Source: Curtobacterium sp. UNCCL20 (GTDB lineage Bacteria; Actinomycetota; Actinomycetes; Actinomycetales; Microbacteriaceae). Taken from it: 64,000 nt of DNA. The stretch is from contig NZ_FNKG01000003.1 of NCBI RefSeq assembly GCF_900101675.1, positions 186,001 through 250,000 on the forward strand, in the 5' to 3' direction. Below, one piece after another: positions 42,308 through 56,505 of this stretch (position 1 is the first letter of the stretch; each line of letters starts with the position of its first letter). A model generated the notes under the pieces. It saw only the letters and a list, made by a program, of their open reading frames with translations. It was not told where the DNA came from and searched no databases. Position numbers and translations under genes: made by a program.

Positions 42308-44578
42308 TTGACCAACAACGACTCCACCCAGGTGGAGATCCCCAGCGATCTGCGCGCCCTCCGTCTCCCGGAACTCCAGCGCATCGCCTCCTCGCTCGGC
42401 ATCACCGGGCTCTCCAAGCTCCGCAAGGGCGACCTCATCGCCTCGATCGAGGACAAGCGTCCCGTGACGGACGAGGCACCGGCAGCCCCGGCCGCCGTCG
42501 TCCCGGCCGAGGCACCCGCCGCGGCCGCTCCGACCGAGGCCCCGGCCGCGCAGCCGACGCTGCCCGAGCCGGCCGAGGCCGCCTCCGCGACCGAGGCCCC
42601 GGCCGAGCAGCCCGCGTCCTCGCGTGCCCGTCGCTCGCGCCGCGCATCCTCCGGCGGCACCGTGAACGCCGCGCCGACCTCGGCCGCCGAGCACACCAAC
42701 CACGCCCACACCGGCACCGAGGACCTCCTCGCCGGGCTCGACCAGGTGCGCGCCGAGAAGGACGCCCAGGAAGCCGCGCAGACCGGCGGCCAGCGCCGCG
42801 GTCGTGGCCGCGGAGCCCAGACCGAGCAGGGCCAGCAGGACCAGAACCGTCAGCAGTCGCAGAACGGCCAGCAGGCCGAGCAGGCGCAGGGCGCCCGCGA
42901 CGAGCAGTCGGCAGCGTCGGACGACGACGCACGCGACGCCGACGACGCGCAGGACGGCCAGAACGGCTCCGGCCAGGACCAGTCCGACGCCGACCAGCAG
43001 GGCGAGGGCGGTTCGCGTCGCGGCCGTCGCAGCCGTGGCCGTGGTCGCGGTCGTGGGCAGAACGCCGACGGCGAGCAGAACGACCAGAACGGTTCCGCCG
43101 ACCAGAAGCAGGACCAGAAGCAGGGCCAGCAGCAGAACGGCCAGCAGAACGGTCAGCAGAACGGCGGCCAGCAGAACGGCGGCCAGAAGAACCAGCAGGG
43201 CCAGCAGCAGAACGGCCAGCAGGACGACAAGAACGACCAGAAGCAGAACGGCCAGCAGAAGCAGGGCCAGAAGCAGACGCAGGCCCAGCAGCAGCAGGCC
43301 CAGGCCCAGCAGCACGCCGCCGACGAGGCCGAGAACGGCCGGAGCCGGCGCCAGCGTGACCGCAAGCGCGGCCGCGGCGGCCAGAACGACGAGTTCGAGC
43401 CGGAGATCACCGAGGACGACGTCCTCATCCCGATCGCGGGCATCCTCGACGTCCTCGACAACTACGCCTTCGTGCGCACCACCGGTTACCTGCCGGGACC
43501 GAACGACGTGTACGTGTCCCTCGGCCAGGTGAAGAAGTACCACCTGCGCAAGGGCGACGCCGTCGTCGGTGCGATCAAGCAGCCGCGGGACAACGAGCAG
43601 CAGAGCCGCCAGAAGTACAACGCGCTCGTGAAGGTCGACTCCGTCAACGGGCAGACCGCTGACGAGGCCGCCGCCCGCGTCGACTTCCAGGACCTCACGC
43701 CGCTGTACCCGAACGAGCGTCTCCGCCTCGAGACCGAGCCGGGCAAGCTGTCCACGCGGATCATCGACCTCGTGTCGCCGATCGGCAAGGGCCAGCGCGG
43801 TCTCATCGTCTCCCCGCCGAAGGCCGGCAAGACCGTCGTGCTCCAGGCCATCGCCAACGCGATCGCCAAGAACAACCCCGAGGCGCACCTGATGGTCGTC
43901 CTCGTCGACGAGCGGCCCGAAGAGGTCACCGACATGCAGCGCACGGTGAAGGGCGAGGTCATCGCCTCGACCTTCGACCGTCCGGCAGAGGACCACACCA
44001 CGGTCGCCGAGCTGGCCATCGAGCGTGCGAAGCGCCTCGTCGAGCTCGGCCACGACGTGGTCCTGCTCCTCGACTCGATCACCCGCCTGGGTCGCGCCTA
44101 CAACCTGGCGACGCCGGCCTCCGGTCGCGTGCTCTCCGGTGGCGTCGACTCGTCGGCCCTGTACCCGCCGAAGCGCTTCTTCGGCGCCGCGCGCAACATC
44201 GAGGACGGCGGCTCGCTGACCATCCTCGCCACGGCGCTCGTGGAGACCGGGTCGAAGATGGACGAGGTGATCTTCGAGGAGTTCAAGGGCACCGGCAACA
44301 TGGAGCTCCGCCTCAACCGCCACCTCGCGGACAAGCGGATCTTCCCGGCCGTCGACGTCAACGCCTCCGGCACCCGTCGCGAGGAGCAGCTGCTCTCCGC
44401 GGACGAGGTGAAGATCACCTGGCGTCTGCGCCGGGCCCTCGCCGGGCTCGACCCGCAGCAGGCCCTCGAGATCGTCCTGCGGAATCTCAAGGAGACGCAG
44501 TCGAACGTCGAGTTCCTGGTGCAGGTGCAGAAGTCGGTCCCGACCACTGGTGGCCACCACAACGGTCACCAGGAGTAA
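42308..44578 (+). CDS. rho: Transcription termination factor Rho with Q/N-rich insert
   Basis: 756 residues, much longer than the 419 of E. coli. N-terminal helix bundle (LRLPELQRIASSLGITGLSKLRKGDL), then an Ala/Pro/Glu linker, a disordered Arg/Gly- and Gln/Asn-rich stretch (about 155-360), the RNA-binding domain (GILDVLDNYAFVRT), and the hexameric ATPase with Walker A PPKAGKT and Walker B DVVLLLDSITRLGRAY. TTG start after AAAGGAAAC. Such inserts are typical of high-GC Gram-positives and contact RNA. Confidence 0.96.
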   Translation: MTNNDSTQVEIPSDLRALRLPELQRIASSLGITGLSKLRKGDLIASIEDKRPVTDEAPAAPAAVVPAEAPAAAAPTEAPAAQPTLPEPAEAASATEAPAEQPASSRARRSRRASSGGTVNAAPTSAAEHTNHAHTGTEDLLAGLDQVRAEKDAQEAAQTGGQRRGRGRGAQTEQGQQDQNRQQSQNGQQAEQAQGARDEQSAASDDDARDADDAQDGQNGSGQDQSDADQQGEGGSRRGRRSRGRGRGRGQNADGEQNDQNGSADQKQDQKQGQQQNGQQNGQQNGGQQNGGQKNQQGQQQNGQQDDKNDQKQNGQQKQGQKQTQAQQQQAQAQQHAADEAENGRSRRQRDRKRGRGGQNDEFEPEITEDDVLIPIAGILDVLDNYAFVRTTGYLPGPNDVYVSLGQVKKYHLRKGDAVVGAIKQPRDNEQQSRQKYNALVKVDSVNGQTADEAAARVDFQDLTPLYPNERLRLETEPGKLSTRIIDLVSPIGKGQRGLIVSPPKAGKTVVLQAIANAIAKNNPEAHLMVVLVDERPEEVTDMQRTVKGEVIASTFDRPAEDHTTVAELAIERAKRLVELGHDVVLLLDSITRLGRAYNLATPASGRVLSGGVDSSALYPPKRFFGAARNIEDGGSLTILATALVETGSKMDEVIFEEFKGTGNMELRLNRHLADKRIFPAVDVNASGTRREEQLLSADEVKITWRLRRALAGLDPQQALEIVLRNLKETQSNVEFLVQVQKSVPTTGGHHNGHQE

Positions 44579-44581
44579 CGC

Positions 44582-45664
44582 GTGTTCGAGTCGGTGGCAG
44601 GGCTGCTGGCGGAACACGAGGACCTGACGCAGCAGCTGTCGGACCCCGCGCTCCACGCCGATGCGGCCCGGGCGAAGAAGGTGAACCGGCGGTACGCCGA
44701 GCTCAACCAGATCAAGTCCGCGTACGAGGCCTGGAAGGCGGCGGGGGACGACCTCGCCGCCGCCCAGGAGCTCGCCCGTGAGGACGAGGCGTTCGCGGAC
44801 GAGGTCCCGGCGCTCGAGGAGCAGCTGTCGGAGCGCCAGGAGCGTCTCCGCCGGCTGCTCATCCCGCGCGACCCGGACGACGGGCGCGACGTGATCATGG
44901 AGATCAAGGGCGGTGAGGGCGGCGAGGAGTCGGCGCTCTTCGCGGCCGACCTCCTGCGCATGTACTCGCACTACGCCGAGTCCAAGGGCTGGAAGATCGA
45001 GATGCTCGAGCGGACCGAGTCCGACCTCGGCGGCTACAAGGACGTCCAGGTCGCGATCAAGTCGAACACGACCGACCCGTCCCAGGGCGTGTGGGCGCAC
45101 CTCAAGTACGAGGGCGGCGTGCACCGCGTGCAGCGTGTGCCGGCGACCGAGTCGCAGGGGCGCATCCACACCTCCACCACGGGCGTGCTGGTGTTCCCCG
45201 AGGTCGACGAGCCCGAAGAGGTCCAGATCAACCAGAACGACCTGAAGATCGACGTGTACCGGTCCTCCGGTCCCGGCGGTCAGTCGGTCAACACCACGGA
45301 CTCCGCGGTCCGCATCACGCACCTGCCCACGGGCATCACGGTCGCGATGCAGAACGAGAAGTCGCAGCTGCAGAACAGGGAGGCGGGCATGCGCGTGCTA
45401 CGCGCCCGCATCCTCGCGAAGCAGCAGGAGGAGCTCGACGCCATCGCCTCGGACGCGCGCAAGTCGCAGATCCGCGGCATGGACCGTTCCGAGCGCATCC
45501 GCACGTACAACTTCCCGGAGAACCGCATCGCGGACCACCGCACCGGGTACAAGGCGTACGACCTGGACCGCGTCATGAACGGTGCGCTCGAGCCCGTCAT
45601 CCAGTCCGCCATCACGGCGGACGAAGAGGCACGTCTGGCCGCCATCGGCGACCAGGACGCGTGA
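44582..45664 (+). CDS. prfA: Peptide chain release factor 1
   Basis: 360 residues. The peptidyl-tRNA hydrolysis motif GGQ lies in [15 protein letters not shown] and the codon-recognition tripeptide in [18 protein letters not shown]. Terminates at UAA and UAG. GTG start 3 nt after the rho stop. Overlaps prmC, whose product methylates its GGQ glutamine. Confidence 0.97.
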   Translation: MFESVAGLLAEHEDLTQQLSDPALHADAARAKKVNRRYAELNQIKSAYEAWKAAGDDLAAAQELAREDEAFADEVPALEEQLSERQERLRRLLIPRDPDDGRDVIMEIKGGEGGEESALFAADLLRMYSHYAESKGWKIEMLERTESDLGGYKDVQVAIKSNTTDPSQGVWAHLKYEGGVHRVQRVPATESQGRIHTSTTGVLVFPEVDEPEEVQINQNDLKIDVYRSSGPGGQSVNTTDSAVRITHLPTGITVAMQNEKSQLQNREAGMRVLRARILAKQQEELDAIASDARKSQIRGMDRSERIRTYNFPENRIADHRTGYKAYDLDRVMNGALEPVIQSAITADEEARLAAIGDQDA

Positions 45665-46572
45665 CCGACGACACGGCAGACGGCCTGGAGGCGCGGATCA
45701 CCTCCGACGGGCCCGTCACGTTCGCCGCGGATCGCCTCCTGCGGGAGGCGACCGCGGCGCTCGTCGGCGCGGGCGTGCCCACCCCGCAGGTCGACGCGGA
45801 ACTGCTGCTCGCGTGGGCGACCGACACTTCGCGCGGCGCCGTGCAGGCCCGCGCGATGACAGGTGGTGCGATCGCGTCGGAGCACGTCGAGCGGTTCCGG
45901 CACGCCGTCGCCCGGCGCGTCACCCGCGAGCCGCTGCAGCACATCACCGGCGAGGCGTACTTCCGGGCGCTGACCCTGGCGGTCGGCCCCGGCGTGTTCG
46001 TGCCGCGGCCCGAGACCGAGGGCGTCGTGCAGTTCGGCATCGACGCACTCCGCGCGGTCCCGGTCTCGGAGCCGATCGCGGTCGACCTCGGCTCCGGCAG
46101 CGGCGCCATCGCGATCGCCATGGACACCGAGGTGCCGAACGCCGTGGTGTACGCCGTCGAGCGGTCGCCCGAGGCGCTCCCGTGGACCCGGCGCAACATC
46201 GACGCCCACGGCGGGACGGTCCGGCTCGTCGAGGGGGACCTCGCGGACGCGCTGTCCGAGCTCGACGGCACGGTGTCCGTCGTCGTGTCGAACCCGCCGT
46301 ACGTGCCCGACGACGCCGTGCCGATCGACCCCGAGGTCCGTGACCACGATCCCGCGATGGCGCTCTACGGCGGACCGGACGGGCTCGACGCCGTGCGTGC
46401 GCTGGCCGAGACCGCGTGGCGCCTGCTCGTGCCCGGGGGAGTGCTCGTCATCGAGCACGCCGAACCGCAGGGCGCCGGCGTCCGCGACGTGCTCGCACGC
46501 CGGGGGTTCCGTTCCCCGGAGACGCACCGCGACCTGACCGGACGCGACCGCACGACCACCGCGACCCGGTAG
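45661..46572 (+). CDS. prmC: Release factor glutamine methyltransferase
   Basis: 303 residues. SAM-binding [14 protein letters not shown] and the catalytic NPPY in [11 protein letters not shown]. Methylates the GGQ glutamine of release factors. GTG start overlaps prfA. The N-terminal DGLEAR is encoded by a copy of the CGGCCTGGAGGCGCGG dispersed motif (45681-45696), an extension not needed for the family fold. Confidence 0.93.
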   Translation: MTDDTADGLEARITSDGPVTFAADRLLREATAALVGAGVPTPQVDAELLLAWATDTSRGAVQARAMTGGAIASEHVERFRHAVARRVTREPLQHITGEAYFRALTLAVGPGVFVPRPETEGVVQFGIDALRAVPVSEPIAVDLGSGSGAIAIAMDTEVPNAVVYAVERSPEALPWTRRNIDAHGGTVRLVEGDLADALSELDGTVSVVVSNPPYVPDDAVPIDPEVRDHDPAMALYGGPDGLDAVRALAETAWRLLVPGGVLVIEHAEPQGAGVRDVLARRGFRSPETHRDLTGRDRTTTATR

Positions 46573-46609
46573 AGCGCGCCGAGCCGCGCCTCCAGGCCGT
46601 CCGACCGGT

Positions 46610-47275
46610 CTACGCGACCGGGGTCGCCGTGCGTTCCTGCGCCGCGACGAACGCGCGCACCTCGTCGCGGAGGTCGGTGTCGCGCTCGACGAGGACGCCG
46701 TGGATGCCGACGCTCCGGGCGCCCGCGATGTTCTCCGGCATGTCGTCGGCGAAGAAGGTGCGCTCGGCGGGGACGCCGTGGTGCTCGAGGGCACGGCGGA
46801 AGACCTCGGGCTCGGGCTTCCGTGCGCCGAAGTTGCTCGACGTGTCGAGGTGCTCTCCGAACAGCGGCGGCAGCGACGGCGCCCAGCGGTGGATCCACCG
46901 GCCGGCCAGCGGACCGTTGTTCGTGAGGAGCGCGACCCGGCCGTGCTCGCCGGCGATCCGCACCGCCTCGATGCGCTCCGGCAGCTCGGTCATCGCGGAG
47001 CCGCGGATCCGCGCCCACTCGGCTTCCGGGACGTCGCAGCCCATCGCGCGCTCGAACGCCGCGAGGTACTCGTCCCCGTCGGCGAACCCGCCGGCCTCGG
47101 CGCGCTGCTCGTTGCCGCAGTCCCACCAGCGCCGGCGGAGCTCCTGGAACTCGTGTCCGGTGAACTCGGAGAGTGCGGCCATCCGCACCTTCCAGTCGTA
47201 CCGGACCAGGACGTCGTCCATGTCGAAGAGGAACAGGAGCGGGGGCGCGGAGGTCTCGTTCACGATGTCCACCAT
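46610..47275 (-). CDS. HAD-superfamily hydrolase
   Basis: 221 residues. Motif I LFDMDDVLVRYDWKVR (DxD nucleophile pair), motif II in LLTNNGPLAG, lysine in FGARKPEPEVFR and motif III FFADDMPENIAGARSVG. Helical cap, subfamily I, like haloacid dehalogenases and small sugar phosphatases. Substrate unknown. Divergent from the YrdC gene with 25 nt between. Confidence 0.88.
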   Translation of the reverse strand: MVDIVNETSAPPLLFLFDMDDVLVRYDWKVRMAALSEFTGHEFQELRRRWWDCGNEQRAEAGGFADGDEYLAAFERAMGCDVPEAEWARIRGSAMTELPERIEAVRIAGEHGRVALLTNNGPLAGRWIHRWAPSLPPLFGEHLDTSSNFGARKPEPEVFRRALEHHGVPAERTFFADDMPENIAGARSVGIHGVLVERDTDLRDEVRAFVAAQERTATPVA

Positions 47276-47285
47276 TGTGTCGCAC

Positions 47286-47291
47286 TATCAT
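47286..47291 (+). promoter_or_regulatory. Candidate -10 box TATCAT
   Basis: Ends 9 nt before the ATG of the YrdC-family gene; close spacing in a 25-nt divergent gap suggests leaderless or short-leader transcripts on both sides. Confidence 0.35.
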
Positions 47292-47300
47292 CGTCGAGTC

Positions 47301-47975
47301 ATGGCATCCCGATACGACTGCACCGACTCCGACGGGCTCCTGACCGGGATGCGGCTCGCACGTGCCGCACTCGGACGCGGAGAGCTCGTCGTCGTCCCCA
47401 CCGACACCGTCTACGGCGTGGCCGCGGACGCCTTCAGCGCGGCCGCCGTCCAGCGCCTCCTCGACGCGAAGGGCCGCACCCGCCAGTCGCCGCCGCCGGT
47501 CCTCATCCCGGGGCCGCCGACGCTCGAGGCGCTGGCCAGCGACATCCCGCAGCAGGTGCGGGACCTCGTCGACGAGTTCTGGCCGGGCGGTCTGACCGTC
47601 ATCCTCCGTGCCCAGCCGTCCCTCGACTGGGACCTCGGCGAGACGCGGGGCACGGTCGCCCTGCGGATGCCGGACTCCCGGATCGCGCTCGAACTGCTGC
47701 AGGAGGTGGGGCCGCTCGCGGTGTCCTCCGCGAACTCGACCGGCGACCCGGCCGCGATGGACGTCGACCAGGCCGAGGCGATGCTCGGCGACAGCGTGGC
47801 GGTGTACCTCGACGGCGGACCGCTCGAGGTGCACGAGGGCTTCGCCGCCTCGACCGGCTCCACGATCGTCGACGCGACCGGGCTCACCGACGGTGGGAAG
47901 CTCCGCATCGTCCGGCACGGCGTGATCTCCGACGACGAGATCACCAGGGTCGTCGGAGCCGACCTCGTCGGATGA
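47301..47975 (+). CDS. L-threonylcarbamoyladenylate synthase (YrdC/Sua5 family)
   Basis: 224 residues. The YrdC core is visible as LVVVPTDTVYGVAADAFS, RQSPPPVLI and PLAVSSANSTGDPAA. It forms threonylcarbamoyl-AMP for the t6A modification of tRNA position 37. No Sua5 C-terminal domain. Actinobacteria carry this gene after prmC. The stop overlaps the next gene (ATGA). Confidence 0.93.
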   Translation: MASRYDCTDSDGLLTGMRLARAALGRGELVVVPTDTVYGVAADAFSAAAVQRLLDAKGRTRQSPPPVLIPGPPTLEALASDIPQQVRDLVDEFWPGGLTVILRAQPSLDWDLGETRGTVALRMPDSRIALELLQEVGPLAVSSANSTGDPAAMDVDQAEAMLGDSVAVYLDGGPLEVHEGFAASTGSTIVDATGLTDGGKLRIVRHGVISDDEITRVVGADLVG

Positions 47976-49258
47976 AGTACTACCTGCTCGCGGGGGCCAT
48001 CGCGGCGGTCGTGAGCTTCAGCATGAGCTGGATCGTGTGGAAGCTCGGGCTGAAGTACAAGTGGTACCCGAAGGTCCGCGAGCGGGACGTGCACCGCACC
48101 CCGACCCCGCGGCTCGGCGGCATCGCGATGTACATCGGCGTGATCGTCTCCCTGCTGGCCGCCTGGTTCCTGTTCCCGTCCATCGCGGGGACCGACTACT
48201 TCCGGCTCGTGTTCTCCGAGCCGAACCGCGTCCTGGCGGTCCTCGCCGGTGCGACGATCATCGTCGTCCTCGGTGTCGCGGACGACATCTGGGACCTCGA
48301 CTGGATGACGAAGCTGGCGGGGCAGATCATCGCCGCCGGCATCCTGGCGTGGCAGGGCGTGGCGATCGTGTCGCTGCCGATCGGCAACACGCTCGGCGTC
48401 GGCTCGTCGTACATGAGCCTGATCTTCACCGTGCTGGCGGTGGTGCTCGTGATGAACGCGGTGAACTTCATCGACGGTCTGGACGGGCTCGTGGCGGGCG
48501 TCGCGATCATCGCCGGCGGGGTGTTCTTCCTCTACACGTTCTTCATCAACCGCGTGGTCGTGCAGACGGAGTTCTTCTTCAACCTGCCGTCCCTGCTCAC
48601 CGCCGTGCTCGTCGGGGCGTGTTCCGGGTTCCTCATCCTCAACTGGCACCCGGCGAAGCTCTTCATGGGCGACGCCGGAGCCCTGCTGGTCGGCTTCCTG
48701 ATGGCGACGAGCGCGGTGTCGGTCACGGGCAACATCGACCCCGCCGCGGTGCAGACACGTCAGGCGCTGCTGCCGGCGTTCATCCCGATCCTGCTGCCGT
48801 TCGCGATCCTGATCGTGCCGATCCTCGACTTCGGCCTCGCGGTCACCCGGCGCCTGAGCGCGGGGAAGTCGCCGTTCTCGGCCGACCGGAAGCACCTGCA
48901 CCACCGCCTGCTCGACATGGGACACTCGCACTTCCACGCCGTGCTCGTCTTCTACGCGTGGACCGCCACGGTGGCCTTCGGCTGCCTGCTGTTCCTCTTC
49001 GTGGACTGGTACTGGGTCGTCGTGTTCGTCGCCGTCGGGTTCACCGCGTGCGCGATCGCGACGTTCGCACCGCTCGGGCGGAAACGCGCCGAGTTCGCCG
49101 CGCAGACCGCGACCCGCTCGACCACCGTGGTGGACGCGAGCCTCGACCCGCTCGACCGGGCCGCGGCGTCCCGTGACCGTCCGGTCACCGGGCCGTCCCG
49201 CACCGCGAAGCAGCGCCCCGCCAGCACCGACCGCTCGACCTCTGGAGACCCCTCGTGA
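47972..49258 (+). CDS. WecA/MraY-like polyprenyl-phosphate sugar-1-phosphate transferase
   Basis: 428 residues, about 11 membrane helices. Catalytic aspartates in VADDIWDLD and NFIDGLDGLVAG, and the HxxHH-like KHLHHRLLDMGHSH and FMGDAGALLVGFL. It loads GlcNAc-1-phosphate (inferred) on decaprenyl phosphate, the first step for cell wall linker or polymer synthesis. Tail of about 70 polar residues. Starts at the ATGA overlap with YrdC and overlaps the next gene. Confidence 0.9.
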   Translation: MKYYLLAGAIAAVVSFSMSWIVWKLGLKYKWYPKVRERDVHRTPTPRLGGIAMYIGVIVSLLAAWFLFPSIAGTDYFRLVFSEPNRVLAVLAGATIIVVLGVADDIWDLDWMTKLAGQIIAAGILAWQGVAIVSLPIGNTLGVGSSYMSLIFTVLAVVLVMNAVNFIDGLDGLVAGVAIIAGGVFFLYTFFINRVVVQTEFFFNLPSLLTAVLVGACSGFLILNWHPAKLFMGDAGALLVGFLMATSAVSVTGNIDPAAVQTRQALLPAFIPILLPFAILIVPILDFGLAVTRRLSAGKSPFSADRKHLHHRLLDMGHSHFHAVLVFYAWTATVAFGCLLFLFVDWYWVVVFVAVGFTACAIATFAPLGRKRAEFAAQTATRSTTVVDASLDPLDRAAASRDRPVTGPSRTAKQRPASTDRSTSGDPS

Positions 49259-49731
49259 CCGCACCCAACGGCCTCGACCACGTCCGCCCGCTCTTCCGCC
49301 GGATCCTCGTCCAGGGGGCCGTCCTCGCGCTCGGCCTGGCCGTCGTCGGGGGAGTGGTCGGCTTCCTCGTGGCCGGCGGCCCGGGACTCGCCGGCGGACT
49401 GATCGGCGCGGTGATGAGCGTCGTGTTCTGCGGCCTCACCGCGGTGAGCGTGCTCCTGGCGATCCGGTTCTCGCGGGGCCAGATGATCTCCGGTGCCTTC
49501 TTCGGCACGATCATGGGGATGTTCCTCGTGAAGTTCATCGTGTTCATCGTCGTGCTGGTCCTGCTGAAGGACCGCGACTGGGTGAACACGCCGGTGCTCG
49601 CGATCGCGATCATCGCCGGTGTGATCGGCTCCCTGGTCATCGACGTGGCCGTCGTCGCCAAGGGCCGCGTGCCGATCGACGTCCCCCTGCCAGGCTCTGC
49701 GGATCCTGAGAAGGACGACCCACGCGGCTGA
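49255..49731 (+). CDS. ATP synthase protein I-like membrane protein
   Basis: 158 residues, four hydrophobic helices (about 19-41, 47-70, 80-103, 115-136). Position directly before atpB and helix layout fit the AtpI/UncI group, which helps build the c-ring or carries magnesium. Overlaps the transferase gene by 4 bp. Sequence is only weakly conserved, so the call rests on context. Confidence 0.75.
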   Translation: MTAPNGLDHVRPLFRRILVQGAVLALGLAVVGGVVGFLVAGGPGLAGGLIGAVMSVVFCGLTAVSVLLAIRFSRGQMISGAFFGTIMGMFLVKFIVFIVVLVLLKDRDWVNTPVLAIAIIAGVIGSLVIDVAVVAKGRVPIDVPLPGSADPEKDDPRG

Positions 49732-49749
49732 GAGCCCGGGAAGGCTCTC
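49730..49749 (+). terminator. Hairpin GAGAGCC/GGCTCTC before atpB
   Basis: A perfect 7-bp stem with a 6-nt loop; no T-run. It overlaps the end of the AtpI-like gene and is followed by TAGGGT (49758-49763), a -10-like box for an atp promoter. Confidence 0.4.
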
Positions 49750-49862
49750 ACACCTGATAGGGTTTGTTGCGTCCGCGTCCGGAGCCCCGCTCGGTCGTGA
49801 CAGCCTCCACACAGTCCACCATCGCGTGCCATGACGTGCGCGCGCCGACACAGGAGACAGCG

Positions 49863-50991
<1,129 letters not shown>

Positions 50992-51000
50992 GGCTCCTTG

Positions 51001-51567
51001 ATGCAGACCGCACTCATCCTCGCGGCGGAAACAGCGCACAACCCGCTGATCCCCGAGTGGTACGACATCATCTGGTCGGCGGTGGCCTTCGTCATCATCT
51101 TCCTGGTGTTCTGGCGTGTCGTCACGCCGCGCATCACGAAGATGCTCGATGAGCGCACCGAGGCCATCGAGGGTGGCATCAAGAAGGCGGAAGCCGCTCA
51201 GGAGCAGGCCGCCGCCGCACTCGACGAGTACAACAAGCAGCTCGCCGACGCGCGTGCCGAAGCGTCTCGCATCCGCGAGCAGGCTCGGGCCGACGCCACG
51301 GCGATCGGCAACGAGGTGCGCGAGCAGGCCTCGGCCGACGCTGCGCGCATCACGGCCAACGCCCAGGCGCAGATCGAGGCGGAGCGCCAGAGCGCGCTCC
51401 AGTCGCTCCGCTCCGAGGTCGGCTCGCTCGCGCTCGACCTCGCGTCGGGTGTCATCGGTGAGTCCCTCAAGGATGACGCCAAGGCCACTGCGGTCGTCGA
51501 CCGCTTCCTCGCCGACCTCGAGTCGTCGCAGGACGCGCAGGCGTCGCAGGCAGAGACGGAGCGCTGA
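51001..51567 (+). CDS. atpF: F-type ATP synthase subunit b
   Basis: 188 residues: one N-terminal helix (WYDIIWSAVAFVIIFLVFW) then a long charged coiled coil that forms the peripheral stalk. The ATG at 51001 is 9 nt after the atpE stop, with AAGG 7 nt upstream; a TTG one codon earlier is less likely. Confidence 0.95.
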   Translation: MQTALILAAETAHNPLIPEWYDIIWSAVAFVIIFLVFWRVVTPRITKMLDERTEAIEGGIKKAEAAQEQAAAALDEYNKQLADARAEASRIREQARADATAIGNEVREQASADAARITANAQAQIEAERQSALQSLRSEVGSLALDLASGVIGESLKDDAKATAVVDRFLADLESSQDAQASQAETER

Positions 51568-51569
51568 GC

Positions 51570-52364
51570 ATGCGCAGCGCCACCAGAGAAGCACTGTCGT
51601 CCACGAGGGCGGTGCTCGCCGATCTCGGCGGCAGCGCCGACCTGGCGACCGGTGCTGAGATCCTCGCCTCCGGGCGTGTGATCGCCGGTGCGTCGCAGCT
51701 GCTCGGGCTCCTCGCGGACCCCACCGCGGACACCGTCGGCAAGAAGGTCCTCATCGACCGCGTCTTCGCCGGACAGTCCACGGCAACGCGGGCGGTCCTG
51801 ACCGCGGTCGCCGGCTCGCGCTGGTCGTCGCACCAGGACCTGCTGGCCGGCATCGAGGACGCGGGCGTCCGCGCCGTCGCGGCCACGGCCGAACCGGGCA
51901 CGCCGATCGAGGCCGAGTTGTTCGCCTTCGAGACCGCCGTCCGCTCGGACGCTGGTCTCGAGCTGGCGCTCGGCACGAAGCTCGGCAGCCCGGCAGAGAA
52001 GAGCGCGCTCGTTGAGCGTCTCATCGGTGCCAAGGCCTCGGTGCAGACCGTGACGATCCTGTCGGCCCTGGTCCAGCAGCCCCGCGGCCGCCGGATCGGT
52101 GAGCTCGTCCGCGACGCCTCGCGCATCGTGGCCGACCAGTCCGACAAGCTCGTGGCGACCGTCATCACCGCGACCGAGCTCTCGGCAGCGCAGGCGGCCC
52201 GTGTCGCACGCGGTCTGTCGGAGCGGTACGGCAAGGACATCACCGTCAACCACGTCGTCGACCCCGCGGTCGTCGGCGGGGTCCGGGTGCAGGTCGGCGG
52301 CGACGTCATCGACGGCACCGTCTCCACGCGCCTCGCCGACCTCCGGCTCCAGCTCGCCGGCTGA
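51570..52364 (+). CDS. atpH: F-type ATP synthase subunit delta
   Basis: 264 residues. The C-terminal [14 protein letters not shown]-like segment and [33 protein letters not shown] are the OSCP/delta hallmark; N-terminal helical bundle. Joins the F1 top to the b stalk. Starts 2 nt after atpF. Confidence 0.95.
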   Translation: MRSATREALSSTRAVLADLGGSADLATGAEILASGRVIAGASQLLGLLADPTADTVGKKVLIDRVFAGQSTATRAVLTAVAGSRWSSHQDLLAGIEDAGVRAVAATAEPGTPIEAELFAFETAVRSDAGLELALGTKLGSPAEKSALVERLIGAKASVQTVTILSALVQQPRGRRIGELVRDASRIVADQSDKLVATVITATELSAAQAARVARGLSERYGKDITVNHVVDPAVVGGVRVQVGGDVIDGTVSTRLADLRLQLAG

Positions 52365-52471
52365 GCGTACGGTCGTACCCGCCACCCCAAGTCCACAACG
52401 GGAACTGTCCCCACCGGGCAGCATCACCCTCTCGGAGCCGAAGGGCCCCGGAAAACCACAAGGAAAATCCC

Positions 52472-54100
52472 ATGGCAGACATCACCATCAGCCCCGATGA
52501 GATCCGTGATGCCCTGAAGGACTTCGTCTCGAACTACGAGCCGACGAAGGCCTCCACGGCCGAGGTCGGGCACGTCATCGACGCGGGCGACGGCATCGCA
52601 CACGTCGAGGGCCTCCCCGGCGTCATGGCGAACGAGCTCATCCGCTTCGAGGACGGCACGCTCGGCCTCGCGCAGAACCTCGACGAGGACGAGATCGGCG
52701 CCATCGTGCTCGGCGAGTTCGCCGGCGTCGAAGAGGGCCAGGAAGTCACCCGCACCGGCGAGGTCCTCTCGGCTCCCGTCGGCGACGCCTTCCTCGGTCG
52801 CGTCGTCGACCCCCTCGGCGCCCCGATCGACGGTCTCGGCGAGATCGCCGCAGAGGGCCGTCGTGCGCTCGAGCTCCAGGCTCCGGGCGTCATGTCCCGC
52901 AAGTCGGTGCACGAGCCGCTGCAGACCGGCATCAAGGCCATCGACGCTATGATCCCCGTCGGCCGCGGTCAGCGTCAGCTGATCATCGGCGACCGCCAGA
53001 CCGGCAAGACGGCCATCGCGATCGACACGATCATCAACCAGAAGGCCAACTGGGAGTCGGGCGACGAGGACAAGCAGGTCCGCTGCATCTACGTCGCCAT
53101 CGGTCAGAAGGGCTCCACGATCGCCTCCGTCAAGGGCGCGCTCGAGGACGCCGGAGCGATGGAGTACACCACCATCGTCGCCGCCCCGGCCTCCGACCCG
53201 GCCGGCTTCAAGTACCTCGCCCCGTACACCGGCTCGGCCATCGGCCAGCACTGGATGTACCAGGGCAAGCACGTCCTCATCATCTTCGATGACCTGTCGA
53301 AGCAGGCCGAGGCCTACCGTGCGGTGTCGCTCCTCCTGCGTCGTCCGCCGGGCCGCGAGGCCTACCCGGGTGACGTCTTCTACCTGCACTCCCGTCTGCT
53401 GGAGCGTTGCGCGAAGCTGTCCGACGAGCTCGGCGCCGGTTCGATGACGGGCCTCCCGATCATCGAGACGAAGGCGAACGACGTCTCGGCGTACATCCCG
53501 ACCAACGTCATCTCGATCACCGACGGCCAGATCTTCCTGCAGTCGGACCTCTTCAACGCGAACCAGCGTCCCGCTGTCGACGTGGGCATCTCGGTGTCCC
53601 GCGTCGGTGGTGACGCCCAGGTGAAGTCGATCAAGAAGGTGTCCGGCACGCTGAAGCTCGAGCTCGCGCAGTACCGCTCGCTCGAGGCGTTCGCGATGTT
53701 CGCGTCCGACCTCGACCAGGCGTCGCGTCGTCAGCTGGAGCGCGGTGCGCGTCTGACCGAGCTCCTCAAGCAGCCGCAGTACTCGCCGTACCCGGTCGAG
53801 GAGCAGGTCGTCTCGATCTGGGCCGGCACGAACGGCAAGCTCGACGAGGTCCCCGTGCCCGACGTGCTGCGCTTCGAGTCCGAGCTGCTCGACCACCTGC
53901 GTCGCAACTCGGACGTGCTGAACACGCTGCGTGAGACGAACCAGCTCAGCGACGACACCGTCGCCGAGATGGAGAAGCAGATCGACGAGTTCTCGAAGAG
54001 CTTCCAGACGAGCGACGGCAAGACGCTCGGGTCCGAGCAGTTCGAGGCCGCCTCGGCCGACGACGTCGACCAGGAGCAGATCGTCAAGGGTCGTCGCTAG
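52472..54100 (+). CDS. atpA: F-type ATP synthase subunit alpha
   Basis: 542 residues. P-loop [13 protein letters not shown], then [15 protein letters not shown] and the conserved [14 protein letters not shown]. Non-catalytic nucleotide subunit of F1. A 107-nt gap separates it from atpH. A C-terminal extension after the helical domain is rich in acidic residues. Confidence 0.98.
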   Translation: MADITISPDEIRDALKDFVSNYEPTKASTAEVGHVIDAGDGIAHVEGLPGVMANELIRFEDGTLGLAQNLDEDEIGAIVLGEFAGVEEGQEVTRTGEVLSAPVGDAFLGRVVDPLGAPIDGLGEIAAEGRRALELQAPGVMSRKSVHEPLQTGIKAIDAMIPVGRGQRQLIIGDRQTGKTAIAIDTIINQKANWESGDEDKQVRCIYVAIGQKGSTIASVKGALEDAGAMEYTTIVAAPASDPAGFKYLAPYTGSAIGQHWMYQGKHVLIIFDDLSKQAEAYRAVSLLLRRPPGREAYPGDVFYLHSRLLERCAKLSDELGAGSMTGLPIIETKANDVSAYIPTNVISITDGQIFLQSDLFNANQRPAVDVGISVSRVGGDAQVKSIKKVSGTLKLELAQYRSLEAFAMFASDLDQASRRQLERGARLTELLKQPQYSPYPVEEQVVSIWAGTNGKLDEVPVPDVLRFESELLDHLRRNSDVLNTLRETNQLSDDTVAEMEKQIDEFSKSFQTSDGKTLGSEQFEAASADDVDQEQIVKGRR

Positions 54101-56504
<2,404 letters not shown>

Positions 56505-56505
56505 C

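Noticed and set aside
41033-45322. 1429-codon minus-strand frame opposite thrB, rho and prfA
   Set aside because: The plus strand encodes three conserved enzymes; the opposite frame is low-complexity (Leu/Val runs mirror the Q/N codons of rho).
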